Positions 10,201 to 18,588 of a stretch of DNA of 64,000 nucleotides are shown here, piece by piece. Position 1 is the first letter of the stretch. The number at the start of each line of letters is the position of its first letter. A model generated the notes under the pieces. The model searched no databases, was not told the origin of the DNA, and saw only the letters and a program-made list of their open reading frames with translations. Made by a program: the position numbers and the translations under genes. The stretch is from contig NC_017586.1 in assembly GCF_000240165.1 (NCBI RefSeq), positions 62,001-126,000 of the forward strand, read 5' to 3'. The DNA comes from Streptantibioticus cattleyicolor NRRL 8057 = DSM 46488 (GTDB taxonomy: Bacteria; Actinomycetota; Actinomycetes; Streptomycetales; Streptomycetaceae).

Positions 10201-10328
10201 GCCGACGTGAGTCGAAGACTCTCCGGTCTCCGGGAGGATGTCAAGGGAGCGGAGTCGCCCGGCGGACGACCGGGGCACGCCGCCGACGGAGGGACCGGGC
10301 AGTGGAGCACGACAGCCGGGAGGCGACG

Positions 10329-11363
10329 ATGACGGCGAACGGACGGCGGATGCGGGGGCCGACCCTGGAGGAGGTGGCCTCCCTGGCCGGGGTGGGCCGG
10401 GGCACCGTCTCCCGGGTCATCAACGGCTCCGGGCGGGTCAGCCCCAAGACCAAGGCGGCGGTGGAACGGGTCATCGCCGAGCTGGGCTACGTGCCGGACC
10501 GGGCCGCCCGGGCGCTGGCCGGCCACCGCAACGACGCCATCGCGCTGGTCATCCCCGAGTCCGAGAGCAAGCTGTCGGAGCCGTACTTCTCCGACATCAT
10601 CCGCGGTGTCGGCGCCGAACTCGCCGAAACCGACACGCAGTTGCTGCTCACCTTGATCCGCACCCCCAAGGAGCGCCAGCGGCTCGCCCAGTTCCTCACC
10701 TCGCACCGGGTCGACGGCGTGCTGCTGGTCTCGGTGCACGAGGACGACCCCCTGCCCGACCTGCTGGAACGCATCGAGATGCCGGCCGTGCTCAACGGCC
10801 GCCGCTCCGGCCGGGAACGGGTCAGCTACGTCGACTCGGACAACGTCGGCGGCGCCCGCGCGGCCGTGGCCCACCTGGTGGCGCGGGGGCGCCGGACGAT
10901 CGCCACCATCACCGGCCCGGGCGACATGTACGTGGCCTCCTGCCGGTTCCAGGGGTACGCCGACGCGCTGCGGGAGGCCGGGCTGCCGGTGGACCGCCCG
11001 GGGCACGGCCTGGTGGCCGCCGGGGACTTCACCGAGGAGAGCGGCACCCGGGCGATGCGGCTGCTGCTGGAGCGCCGCCCCGAGGTGGACGCCGTCTTCG
11101 CCGCCTCCGACCTGATGGCGGCCGGGGCGCTGCGGGCGCTGCGCGAGGCCGGTCGCCGGGTCCCCGACGACGTGGCCCTGGTCGGCTTCGACGACTCGGC
11201 GGTGGCCCGGCACACCGAGCCACCGCTGACCAGCGTGCGGCAGCCGATCCACGCCATGGGCAGCACCATGGCCCGGGTGCTGCTGGACGAGATCGCCGAC
11301 CGCTCGGCCGCCCGCCGCCAGGTGGTGCTCAGCACCGAGCTGGTGGTGCGGGAGTCCGCCTGA
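10329..11363 (+). CDS. cebR: LacI-family repressor CebR
   Basis: A 344-aa LacI/GalR repressor. The N-terminal HTH (LEEVASLAGVGRGTVSRVIN, from about residue 13) is followed by a periplasmic-binding-protein-like effector domain. It is expected to bind TGGGAGCGCTCCCA and to be released by cello-oligosaccharides. ATG 10329 follows GGGAGG; an in-frame GTG at 10302 is an alternative adding nine residues. It is divergent from cebE and upstream of a GH6 cellulase carrying the same operator, which makes the assignment strong. Confidence 0.93.
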   Translation: MTANGRRMRGPTLEEVASLAGVGRGTVSRVINGSGRVSPKTKAAVERVIAELGYVPDRAARALAGHRNDAIALVIPESESKLSEPYFSDIIRGVGAELAETDTQLLLTLIRTPKERQRLAQFLTSHRVDGVLLVSVHEDDPLPDLLERIEMPAVLNGRRSGRERVSYVDSDNVGGARAAVAHLVARGRRTIATITGPGDMYVASCRFQGYADALREAGLPVDRPGHGLVAAGDFTEESGTRAMRLLLERRPEVDAVFAASDLMAAGALRALREAGRRVPDDVALVGFDDSAVARHTEPPLTSVRQPIHAMGSTMARVLLDEIADRSAARRQVVLSTELVVRESA

Positions 11364-11666
11364 CCGCTCCGCTCCCCCGCCCAACCTCCTTCAGGAAGTG
11401 AACGCATCCGGGCCCCTTGACGCGGCACCGGGGCGCTGGCTTGATGTGATGCGGTGTCAGATGACAGCGCGTCGCCGACACCGGTGACCCGGTGCCCGTA
11501 GCCGGCGGCCCCCGCCGCCGCACGTCGCCGCCGCCCCGCAGCGAACCGTACCGCCCCACCAGGCGGGCGGTTCCGCCGCGGCAGGCGTGGGAGCGCTCCC
11601 AACCGGCGCCGTCCCACCGCACCACCACGCACCGCATCCACCGACCGACCAGCGAAAGGATCGGCA
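11364..11666. promoter_or_regulatory. intergenic region upstream of the GH6 cellulase
   Basis: 303 bp without a gene. Apart from the CebR box at 11588-11601 and the AAAGGA ribosome site at 11655-11660, I see no clear promoter hexamers, terminator or small ORF. Confidence 0.5.
11588..11601. promoter_or_regulatory. second CebR operator TGGGAGCGCTCCCA, upstream of GH6 cellulase
   Basis: Identical to the box at 10187-10200. It ends 65 bp before the GTG start of the secreted GH6 enzyme, a position suited to blocking its promoter. This places the extracellular cellulase and the importer under one repressor. Confidence 0.92.
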
Positions 11667-13670
11667 GTGCCGCATCCCCTCATGCGTCGGCTCAGAGCAG
11701 CCGCTACGGCGGCCGTGCTGGGTACCGCGGCGCTCCTACCCGTCGTCGCGTCCCAGCCGGCCCACGCCGGTACGGTCCACGTGGCCAACCCCTACGTGGG
11801 CGCGACGAGTTACCTCAACCCCGACTACGTCGCCGAGGTCAAGGCCCAGGCGGCGGCCGACGGCGGCAGCCTCGGCGCCGCGGAGGCGAAGGTGGCGGAC
11901 TACCCGACCGCCATCTGGCTGGACCACATCGCCGCGATCGCCGGTGACGGCACCCACCGCGGCCTGCGGGCCCACCTGGACGCCGCCGAGGCCCAGGCGA
12001 AGAGCTCCGGCTCGCCGGTACTGGTCGAGCTGGTCGTCTACGACCTGCCCGGCCGGGACTGCGCCGCGCTGGCCTCCAACGGCGAACTGCCCGCCACCGC
12101 GGCGGGGCTGGCGCAGTACGAGTCCCAGTACATCGACCCGATCGCCGCCATCGTCGGCGATCCGGCCTACGCCGACCTGCGGGTCGCCGCGGTGATCGAG
12201 CCGGACTCGCTGCCCAACGCCGTCACCAACCAGAGCAAGCCCGCCTGCGCCGCCGCGACCCCCTACTACGAGCAGGGCATCGAGTACGCGCTCGACAAGC
12301 TCCACCCCGTCCCCAACGTCTACACCTACCTCGACATCGCCCACTCGGCCTGGCTCGGCTGGTCGAGCAACATGGGCCCGGCCGCGCGGGAGTACGTCAA
12401 GGTGGTCTCCGCGACCAAGGCCGGGTACGACAGCGTGGACGGCTTCATCAGCGACACCGCCAACTACACACCGCTGCGCGAGCCGTTCCTGACCGACCCC
12501 GACCTCACCGTCGGCGGCACCGCGCTCAAGGCGGTCAACTTCTACCAGTGGAACCCCTACTTCGACGAGTACGGCTACGACAACGCCATGTACTCGACGC
12601 TGGTGTCGGCCGGGTTCCCGGCCCGGATCGGGTTCCTGATCGACACCTCCCGCAACGGCTGGGGCGGCCCCGGACGCCCGGCCGCGCTCGACCCCACCCC
12701 GGGCAACGCCACCGACTACGTCAACGCCAACCGTGTCGACAAGCGCCCGTTCCGCGGTGACTGGTGCAACGTCGACGGGGCCGGCCTCGGTGCCCGTCCG
12801 CAGGTCCAGCCGTACGGCGCCGACAGCCACATCATCGGCTTCGTGTGGATCAAGCCGCCGGGCGAGTCCGACGGCGACTACCCCACCGCCACGCACAGCC
12901 ACGGCGACCCGCACTGCGACCCGGCCGGCACCCAGACCGACGGCAACGGCGGCACCTACCCCACGGGCGCCATCCCCGGCTACGACGTCCCGGCCGGGCA
13001 GTGGTTCCCGGCGCAGTTCCAGCAGTTGGTGAGCAACGCCTACCCGGCGATCGGCTCCACCGGCGGCACCGGTGACACCACCCCGCCGACCGCGCCCACC
13101 GGGCTGACCGTCACCGGCACCACCGCCTCCAGCGTGTCGCTGTCGTGGTCGCCGGCCACCGACAATGTCGGCGTCACCGGATACCGCGTATACCGCGGCA
13201 CCACCCTGGCGGCCACCGTGACCGGCACCTCGTACACCGACACCGGTCTGTCCGCGGCCACCTCCTACACCTACACCGTCACAGCGTTCGACGCGGCCGA
13301 CAACGTCTCCCCGGCCTCCGCCGCGGTCACCGCGACCACGGCGAGCGGCGGCGGGGGCGGCACCGGTTCCGGCTGCCGGGCGGCGTACACCGTCGCCAGC
13401 GACTGGGGTTCCGGCTTCACCGCGAACGTCACGGTCACCAACACCGGCCAGACGCCCACGAAGTCGTGGACGGTGACCTGGACCTGGGGCGGCGACCAGA
13501 AGGTCACCAACGCCTGGAACGCCGCCTACACCCAGACCGGGGCGTCGGTGACGGCGAGCGCCCAGAGCTACGACGCGGTGATCGCCCCCGGCGGCAACAC
13601 CTCCTTCGGGTTGCAGGCCACCTACTCGGGTGCCAACCCGGCTCCCACGCTCAGCTGCACCGCGAGCTGA
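11667..13670 (+). CDS. secreted GH6 cellobiohydrolase with FN3 and CBM2
   Basis: A 667-aa secreted cellulase. The signal peptide ends at AHA (about residue 35). The GH6 domain spans about 36-460, with YDLPGRDC (acid Asp), VIEPDSLPN and FVWIKPPGESDG motifs. An FN3 domain follows (about 475-560, DNVGVTGYRVYRG), then a Gly linker and a CBM2 cellulose-binding module (about 570-667) with Cys near each end and Trp-rich strands. The long catalytic domain favours an exo-acting cellobiohydrolase over the shorter GH6 endoglucanases. GTG 11667 has AAAGGA 6 nt upstream; an in-frame ATG lies at 11682. Confidence 0.93.
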   Translation: MPHPLMRRLRAAATAAVLGTAALLPVVASQPAHAGTVHVANPYVGATSYLNPDYVAEVKAQAAADGGSLGAAEAKVADYPTAIWLDHIAAIAGDGTHRGLRAHLDAAEAQAKSSGSPVLVELVVYDLPGRDCAALASNGELPATAAGLAQYESQYIDPIAAIVGDPAYADLRVAAVIEPDSLPNAVTNQSKPACAAATPYYEQGIEYALDKLHPVPNVYTYLDIAHSAWLGWSSNMGPAAREYVKVVSATKAGYDSVDGFISDTANYTPLREPFLTDPDLTVGGTALKAVNFYQWNPYFDEYGYDNAMYSTLVSAGFPARIGFLIDTSRNGWGGPGRPAALDPTPGNATDYVNANRVDKRPFRGDWCNVDGAGLGARPQVQPYGADSHIIGFVWIKPPGESDGDYPTATHSHGDPHCDPAGTQTDGNGGTYPTGAIPGYDVPAGQWFPAQFQQLVSNAYPAIGSTGGTGDTTPPTAPTGLTVTGTTASSVSLSWSPATDNVGVTGYRVYRGTTLAATVTGTSYTDTGLSAATSYTYTVTAFDAADNVSPASAAVTATTASGGGGGTGSGCRAAYTVASDWGSGFTANVTVTNTGQTPTKSWTVTWTWGGDQKVTNAWNAAYTQTGASVTASAQSYDAVIAPGGNTSFGLQATYSGANPAPTLSCTAS

Positions 13671-13674
13671 GACC

Positions 13675-13715
13675 GGCGCGGCCGGAGGCGGGCGCGACGC
13701 CCCTCCGGCCGCGCC
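13675..13715. terminator. hairpin after the GH6 gene
   Basis: A 14-bp perfect stem (13675-13688 with 13702-13715) and a 13-nt loop begin 4 bp after the GH6 stop codon. A likely intrinsic terminator without a clear U tract. Confidence 0.65.
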
Positions 13716-13814
13716 GCTCCACCACCGGCGGTGGGACGGACGGGTGATCCGGCGGCCGGGCGGGACCGGCCGGGCGGCGGGCCCGGTGCGGCGGCCGTAG
13801 GATCGCCAGGGCCG

Positions 13815-13844
13815 GTCACCGGGACACCACGAGGTGCCGGTGAC
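13815..13844. repeat. inverted repeat upstream of the GDPD gene
   Basis: GTCACCGG (13815-13822) and CCGGTGAC (13837-13844) face each other, with further pairing inside the loop (CACC with GGTG). It lies 31 bp before the GDPD start and just after a TAGGAT hexamer at 13798-13803 that could be a -10 box. It could be an operator or an mRNA hairpin; no regulator is known. Confidence 0.35.
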
Positions 13845-13875
13845 GGATGTGCGTTCCACCGTCCCGGGAGGTCCC

Positions 13876-14814
13876 ATGCGCCTGCGTCCCCGTCCCGTCG
13901 CGGCCAAGGGCGGCGTCGCCGTCGCGGCCACCACGCTGGCCCTGGCCGGGGTGGCCTGCCAGGCGCCGGGCGTCCACCGGGCGAGTCAGGCCCCGGCGGC
14001 GGACGCCCGCCCCTCGGCGATCGTCCTGGGCCACCGGGGCGCCTGCGCCTACGCCCCGGAGAACACCCTGGCCTCGATCGACATGGCCCGGCAGCTCGGG
14101 GTCACCTGGGTGGAGAACGACGTCCAGCGCACCAAGGACGGCCACCTCGTGGTCATCCACGACGCGACGCTCGCCCGGACCACCGACGCGCGGCAGGTCT
14201 ATCCGGACCGGGCGCCGTGGAACGTCTCGGACCTCACCCTGGCGCAGATCGAGAAGCTCGACGCGGGCAGCTGGTTCTCCTCGCGGTACGCCGGCGAACG
14301 GGTGCCGACCCTGGACCGCTACCTCGCCCGGGTGGAACGCAACCGGCAGAACCTGCTGCTGGAGATCAAGGAACCGCGGCGCTACCCCGGGATCGAGCGG
14401 CAGATCGCGGACACGCTGCGCCGCGACGGCTGGCTCGACCAGGACCACGTGGCCCGGCGGCTGATCGTGCAGAGCTTCTCGGCGACCTCGCTGGCCGCCT
14501 TCCACCGGCTGCTGCCCCAGGTCACCACCGGCCTGCTGGGCAACCCCCCGGTGTCCGAACTGAAGCGGGACGCGGCCTTCGCCGACCAGATCAACCCGGA
14601 CGGCAACCGGGTGCCACCCGGCTACTTCGCCGCCGTCCACGCGGTGCGCGGGCCGCACGGCCGGCCGATGCGTGCCTTCGCCTGGATCGTCAACGACCCG
14701 CGGACCGCGGTACGGCTGACCCGGGAAGGCGCCGACGGCATCATCACCAACAAGCCGGACGTGATGCGGAAGGCGCTGGCGGCCGTCGCCGCGCCGGCCA
14801 CCCCCAAGAGCTGA
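13876..14814 (+). CDS. glycerophosphodiester phosphodiesterase, exported
   Basis: Hydrolyses glycerophosphodiesters to glycerol 3-phosphate and an alcohol. The 312-aa protein has an N-terminal hydrophobic signal ending near VAC (residues about 26-28), a poor lipobox because position -3 is Gly, so it may be cleaved or lipidated. The GDPD domain shows GHRGACAYAPENT (catalytic His near 53), WVENDVQRTKDGHLVVIHD (Glu/Asp metal ligands and second His) and NLLLEIKE. GGGAGG precedes ATG 13876. It lies just upstream of the lasso-peptide genes but has no obvious role in that pathway. Confidence 0.9.
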   Translation: MRLRPRPVAAKGGVAVAATTLALAGVACQAPGVHRASQAPAADARPSAIVLGHRGACAYAPENTLASIDMARQLGVTWVENDVQRTKDGHLVVIHDATLARTTDARQVYPDRAPWNVSDLTLAQIEKLDAGSWFSSRYAGERVPTLDRYLARVERNRQNLLLEIKEPRRYPGIERQIADTLRRDGWLDQDHVARRLIVQSFSATSLAAFHRLLPQVTTGLLGNPPVSELKRDAAFADQINPDGNRVPPGYFAAVHAVRGPHGRPMRAFAWIVNDPRTAVRLTREGADGIITNKPDVMRKALAAVAAPATPKS

Positions 14815-14952
14815 CACCACATCAGCTTGCGGGCGTGGCCGCCGGGCGGGCGCCGTCGCGCTCCGCAAAGCGCCGGTGAGCACCGAAGGCACCCGTCGCA
14901 CAACCTCCCAAGCCGGGAATCGCGGCCTTTCACCCTTACGGGTGGTGCCAAT

Positions 14953-14981
14953 TTGACTACGCACTGCAACACTTCTTTACA
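14953..14981 (+). promoter_or_regulatory. possible promoter of the lasso precursor gene
   Basis: TTGACT (14953-14958) and TTTACA (14976-14981) are separated by 17 bp, in a locally AT-richer stretch about 40 bp before the precursor gene. The -35 match is good and the -10 match poor, so this is tentative. Confidence 0.3.
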
Positions 14982-15019
14982 GCGCCAGGCTTTGACATGG
15001 CGAGAGGAGGTGTTTTGCG

Positions 15020-15154
15020 GTGACCGAAAGCATCGAGGCATACGAGCCCCCCATGCTGGTCGAGGTCGGCTCCTTCGCCGAGCTGACCCGTTCCTACCAC
15101 TGGGGTGACTACCACGACTGGCACCACGGTTGGTACGGCTGGTGGGACGACTGA
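15020..15154 (+). CDS. lasso peptide precursor (44 aa)
   Basis: A short gene translated from GTG 15020 behind a strong AGGAGG (15005-15010). The 24-residue leader carries the actinobacterial lasso motif YxxPxL (Y8, P11, L13), recognised by the RRE protein, and ends in Thr-Arg, so Thr holds the conserved -2 position. The predicted core is SYHWGDYHDWHHGWYGWWDD. An amide from Ser1 to Asp9 would give a nine-residue macrolactam ring, leaving an 11-residue Trp/His-rich tail. The three genes that follow encode the cyclase, RRE and leader peptidase, which makes the call firm. Cleavage site and ring are predictions; the peptide's activity is unknown. Confidence 0.9.
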   Translation: MTESIEAYEPPMLVEVGSFAELTRSYHWGDYHDWHHGWYGWWDD

Positions 15155-15229
15155 CCCAGCGCCCTTGCGGCTGCGCCGGTGCGGGGACACCGGCGCAGTC
15201 CGCCTGCGCACATCGGTGAGGGGGGTTGT

Positions 15230-17047
15230 GTGGGGGTGGAGTTCGCGGTCTTTCCGGACCATCCGCACGGCGCGGCGCTGGCGCGGGGGTTGCAGAGCGC
15301 GAGCGGGGGGCGGTCGATCGCCCATCCGTCGGGCAGGCCCTGGATCGTGGGGCACTGGGCCGAGGACGCGGTGGTGCGCGCGTCCGTCGGTGACCGGAGC
15401 GCCGTGGTCTTCGGCATGACGGACTTCGACGAGCGGTCGCTGGCGGCGGGGCTGGCCACCGTGGTCTCCACCGACGAGACAGGCGCGCTCACCGGCCCGT
15501 TGGCCGGCAGCCACCACCTGTGTCTGTCGGTCGGCGGTGAAGTGCGCCTCCAGGGCAGCCTGTCGGGGGTGCGCGAGGTCTACTTCGCCGAGCACCACGG
15601 GGTGACGGTGGCCTCCGGCAGCGCCGCGCTGGCCGCCCGGCTGTCCGGCCGCGGGGTGGACGAGGAACGGCTGGCCCTGCGGCTGCTGGCGCCGGACGCG
15701 CCGTGGCCGGTCGGCGACGAGAGCGGCTGGGCCGGGGTCACCACGCTGCCGGTCGGCCACTGGCTGCGGCTCGCCCGGGACGGCGGCGGACGGGTGGTGC
15801 GCTGGTGGGTGCCGCCGGAGCCACGGCTGCCGATGGCCGCCGCCGCGGCGGCCGTACGGGAAGCGCTGGCCGAGGCGGTCGCGGTCCGCACGGCACGCGG
15901 CGGGGTGCTCAGCGCCGACCTGTCCGGCGGTCTGGACTCGGCCGGCCTGTGCTTCCTGGCCGCCGACGGCCCGGCCCGGCTGGTCACGCTGCACGCGCTG
16001 GCGGTCGACGCCGGCAACGACGACAGCGCGTGGGCGGCCCGGTCCGCCGAACGGCTCGGCGCCGCGCGGCACGTGGTGGTGGCCGCCGACGACGGCCCCC
16101 GGTGGTTCGCCACGCCGCCGTGCGCCGACGGTGATCTGGAGGGCCCGGTCGTGCTGGCCCGCACCCGGGCCAAGGCCGCCCACGCGGTGGCCCACGCGGC
16201 GCGGGAGGGCTCCCGGATCCATCTCACCGGGATCGGCGGTGACGAGTTGTTCACCATGCGCCCGGCGTTGCTGCACGCGATGGCGCGGGCCCATCCGGCG
16301 GTGGCGGTACGGCAGTTGCGGGCCACCCGGACGCTGGGCCGGTGGTCGCTGCTGACCACCGCGCGCCAGGTATGGGGCGGCGGTGACTACCCGCGCTGGC
16401 TGGCGCGCTGCGCCGAGCGGCTCACGCTCACCCCGGGTTCGTCCTGGGTCACCGGTGCCGACTGGGGGGTGCCCCCGGTGATGCCGCCGTGGGCGACGCC
16501 ACGGGCCACGGCCACCGCGCGCCGGTTGCTGGCCGCCGCGGCCGAGGCCCGTCCGGCACCGCTGGCCCCGCTGCGGGTGCAGCACGACATGATCCGCGCG
16601 GTGCGCGCGGCCGGCGCGGCGGTACGCGGTCTCGGTCACGCCGTCGCCGGCCTCCAGGTCGCCTACGAGGCCCCCTACCTCGACGACCGGGTGCTCGACG
16701 CGGCGCTGGCGGTGCGGCTGGCCGACCGCTGGGCGCTGGACCACTACAAACCCGTACTGGCGGCGGCGCTGCGCGGCGTCGTCCCCGGCGAACTGCTCGA
16801 CCGCCGTACCAAGGGCGACTACAGCGCGGAGCTCTTCACCGGGCTGCGCCGCCACCGGGACGACGTGCTCGACGTCTGCGCGGAACTGGCCGACCGGGGC
16901 CTGGTGGACGGCCAGGCGCTGCGCGCGGCGCTCACCGGGCTCCATCCGGTGACCCGGGGGCTGCTGCCGCTCGACGCCACGTTGTCCTGCGCCACCTGGC
17001 TGCGGGCGGTCGGGCACGACACGGCGTGGCAAGGAGGTGCGGCGTGA
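15230..17047 (+). CDS. lasso peptide macrolactam synthetase (asparagine synthetase homologue, C protein)
   Basis: A 605-aa asparagine-synthetase-type enzyme expected to adenylate the core Asp side chain and form the ring amide with the core N-terminus. The ATP-binding PPi loop LSGGLDSAG lies near residue 230, with a second ATP-site motif LTGIGGDELF near 337. The N-terminal half resembles the glutaminase domain but lacks the catalytic Cys2, as in other lasso cyclases. GTG 15230 follows a GAGGGGGG tract 75 bp after the precursor stop. Its stop overlaps the RRE gene start (GTGA), showing an operon. Confidence 0.92.
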   Translation: MGVEFAVFPDHPHGAALARGLQSASGGRSIAHPSGRPWIVGHWAEDAVVRASVGDRSAVVFGMTDFDERSLAAGLATVVSTDETGALTGPLAGSHHLCLSVGGEVRLQGSLSGVREVYFAEHHGVTVASGSAALAARLSGRGVDEERLALRLLAPDAPWPVGDESGWAGVTTLPVGHWLRLARDGGGRVVRWWVPPEPRLPMAAAAAAVREALAEAVAVRTARGGVLSADLSGGLDSAGLCFLAADGPARLVTLHALAVDAGNDDSAWAARSAERLGAARHVVVAADDGPRWFATPPCADGDLEGPVVLARTRAKAAHAVAHAAREGSRIHLTGIGGDELFTMRPALLHAMARAHPAVAVRQLRATRTLGRWSLLTTARQVWGGGDYPRWLARCAERLTLTPGSSWVTGADWGVPPVMPPWATPRATATARRLLAAAAEARPAPLAPLRVQHDMIRAVRAAGAAVRGLGHAVAGLQVAYEAPYLDDRVLDAALAVRLADRWALDHYKPVLAAALRGVVPGELLDRRTKGDYSAELFTGLRRHRDDVLDVCAELADRGLVDGQALRAALTGLHPVTRGLLPLDATLSCATWLRAVGHDTAWQGGAA

Positions 17048-17301
17048 GTTTCACACTGGCCCGTCATGTGACCCGTTCGGCCACCGAGGGAGGCATGGTG
17101 CTGCTGGACGAACGCAGCGGCCGTTACTGGCAGTTGAACGCCACCGGGGCCACCGTGCTGGAGGCCCTGCTGGACACCGGTGACGAGGCGCTGGCCGCCG
17201 CCGCTCTGCGGGAGCGGTGTCCGAGCGCGGGCGACCGGGCGGAGCGGGACGTCGGGCGGCTGGTCGCCATGTTGCGGGACGCCGGGCTGGTGGTGTCGTG
17301 A
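17044..17301 (+). CDS. PqqD-like RRE protein of the lasso cluster (B1)
   Basis: An 85-aa stand-alone RiPP recognition element of the PqqD fold, expected to bind the YxxPxL motif of the leader and present the precursor to the peptidase. The family pattern GGMVLLDERSGRYWQLNATG is visible at about residues 17-36. AAGGAGG precedes GTG 17044, which overlaps the cyclase stop; the stop overlaps the next gene by GTGA, so all three are translationally coupled. Confidence 0.9.
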   Translation: MSFTLARHVTRSATEGGMVLLDERSGRYWQLNATGATVLEALLDTGDEALAAAALRERCPSAGDRAERDVGRLVAMLRDAGLVVS

Positions 17302-17729
17302 GCGCCCAGGTGACGCTGGACGAGCGGGCGTTGCTGCCGTGGTGGCGGCGGGCGGTGGCGTTGTGCGCGGTCTTCGCGGCCCGGCTGCTGGTGCGCCTGC
17401 CGCCGGGGCGGTTGCGGCGGGTGCTCACCCGGGTGTGCCGGGGCGCGCGGCCGGCCGGCGCGGAGTCGGCGGCCCGGGCGCGGGAGGCGGTGGTGGCGGT
17501 GAGTCTGCGCTGCGCCGGCCCCTACTGCCTTCAACGGTCGGTGGCCACCGCGTTGTTGTGCCGGCTCTCCGGTCAGTGGCCGGACTGGTGCACGGGGGTG
17601 CGCACCGAGCCGTTCCGGGCGCACGCCTGGGTCGAGGCGGAGGGTGTTCCGGTCGGCGAGGACGCGGCGGGGTTGCGCGGTTTCCGGGTGCTGCTGAGGG
17701 TCTCCGCCTCGGGGAGGCGGGCCGGGTAG
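17298..17729 (+). CDS. transglutaminase-like lasso leader peptidase (B2)
   Basis: A 143-aa Cys protease of the transglutaminase-like superfamily that removes the leader peptide. The nucleophile Cys is in GPYCLQRSVA (near residue 77) and the catalytic His in FRAHAWVE (near 108). Length and motif order match actinobacterial lasso B2 proteins. The start GTG overlaps the RRE stop. It is the last gene of the cluster: the next gene is convergent, so no lasso ABC transporter, methyltransferase or isopeptidase follows. Confidence 0.9.
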   Translation: MSAQVTLDERALLPWWRRAVALCAVFAARLLVRLPPGRLRRVLTRVCRGARPAGAESAARAREAVVAVSLRCAGPYCLQRSVATALLCRLSGQWPDWCTGVRTEPFRAHAWVEAEGVPVGEDAAGLRGFRVLLRVSASGRRAG

Positions 17730-17823
17730 CGGGCCCGGGTGCGCGTCGGCTTCGCGGTGCGCGCGGCGCGGCGCTCCGGTGTGCGGTGCCGGGTCCGGCC
17801 ACCCGGCGTACGCCGCCGTGGTC

Positions 17824-18438
17824 CTACCGCCGGGGGCTCAGTCCGCGCAGGGCGGTCTCGACGACCCGGTCGGCGAAGGCGGCGGTGAGCGGGCCGGTGC
17901 GGTGGAGCCAGCGGTCGAGCACCGGGCCGAAGATCATGTCGACGGCGAGGTCGAGGTCGACGTCCTCGGCGAGCTGGCCGGCGTGGCGGGCGGCGCGCAG
18001 GCGTTCCTTCTTCAGTTCCCGCATGGGGCCGCCGAGGCGTTCGGCGTATTCGGCGGCGAGCGCGGGGTCGTTGACGATCTCGGTGTGCAGGGCGCGCATC
18101 GGGCCGTCGTAGCGGGGGTCGCGCAGTTCCTCGACGGTGGCCCGCAGCACGAGTTTGAGGTCGGCCTCCAGGTCTCCGGTGTCCGGGAGCGCGGTGGGGC
18201 CGCCGTCGGGCGGTTCGGCCAGGGTGAGGAAGGCGTCGAAGAGGAGTGCGCCCTTCGAGGGCCACCAGCGGTAGATGGTCTGCTTGCCCACCCCGGCCCG
18301 GGCGGCGATGCCCTCGATGCTCAGCTTGGCGTAGCCGACCTCGCCGACGAGGTCGAAGGCGGCGGTGAGGATGGCCCGCCGGGAGGTCTCGCTGCGGCGG
18401 CGGGAGTCCGGGGTGCCGCTCCGGCGCTGAGTGGTCAT
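17824..18438 (-). CDS. TetR-family repressor
   Basis: A 204-aa TetR regulator. The HTH is at about residues 40-62 (SIEGIAARAGVGKQTIYRWW), followed by a helical ligand domain with ALHTEIVNDPALAAEY, typical of the TetR_C_11-type group. It is divergent from the SDR gene. Two 13-bp palindromes of the same design (18465-18477 and 18519-18531) lie between them, so it probably represses both genes and responds to a small lipophilic ligand related to the SDR substrate. Confidence 0.9.
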   Translation of the reverse strand: MTTQRRSGTPDSRRRSETSRRAILTAAFDLVGEVGYAKLSIEGIAARAGVGKQTIYRWWPSKGALLFDAFLTLAEPPDGGPTALPDTGDLEADLKLVLRATVEELRDPRYDGPMRALHTEIVNDPALAAEYAERLGGPMRELKKERLRAARHAGQLAEDVDLDLAVDMIFGPVLDRWLHRTGPLTAAFADRVVETALRGLSPRR

Positions 18439-18464
18439 GGGGCGACCTTACCAGGAGCGAGACG

Positions 18465-18477
18465 AGACGGTCCGTCT
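18465..18477. promoter_or_regulatory. putative TetR operator 1, AGACGGTCCGTCT
   Basis: A palindrome AGACG-N3-CGTCT, 26 bp from the TetR start codon. Its right end abuts a TTGACT hexamer (18477-18482) that could be the -35 box of the SDR promoter. Confidence 0.7.
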
Positions 18478-18518
18478 TGACTCGGGCCGGTCGAGCTGTC
18501 ATGGTCGCTGGCAAGACG

Positions 18519-18531
18519 AGACGGCTCGTCT
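18519..18531. promoter_or_regulatory. putative TetR operator 2, AGACGGCTCGTCT
   Basis: Same arms AGACG/CGTCT as operator 1, centred 54 bp away (about five helical turns) and inside a longer 18514-18531 inverted repeat. It would overlap the SDR transcription start region. Confidence 0.7.
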
Positions 18532-18588
18532 CGCTGGAGGCGACGACCGTCCGCCCGCCCCGGCCCCCGCACCCGAAGGGAATCCCCC

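Noticed and set aside
15017-15154. Alternative lasso core beginning one residue earlier (Arg1, ring to Asp7)
   Set aside because: It would put the conserved leader Thr at -1 instead of -2; the Ser1-Asp9 ring fits the Thr(-2) rule better.
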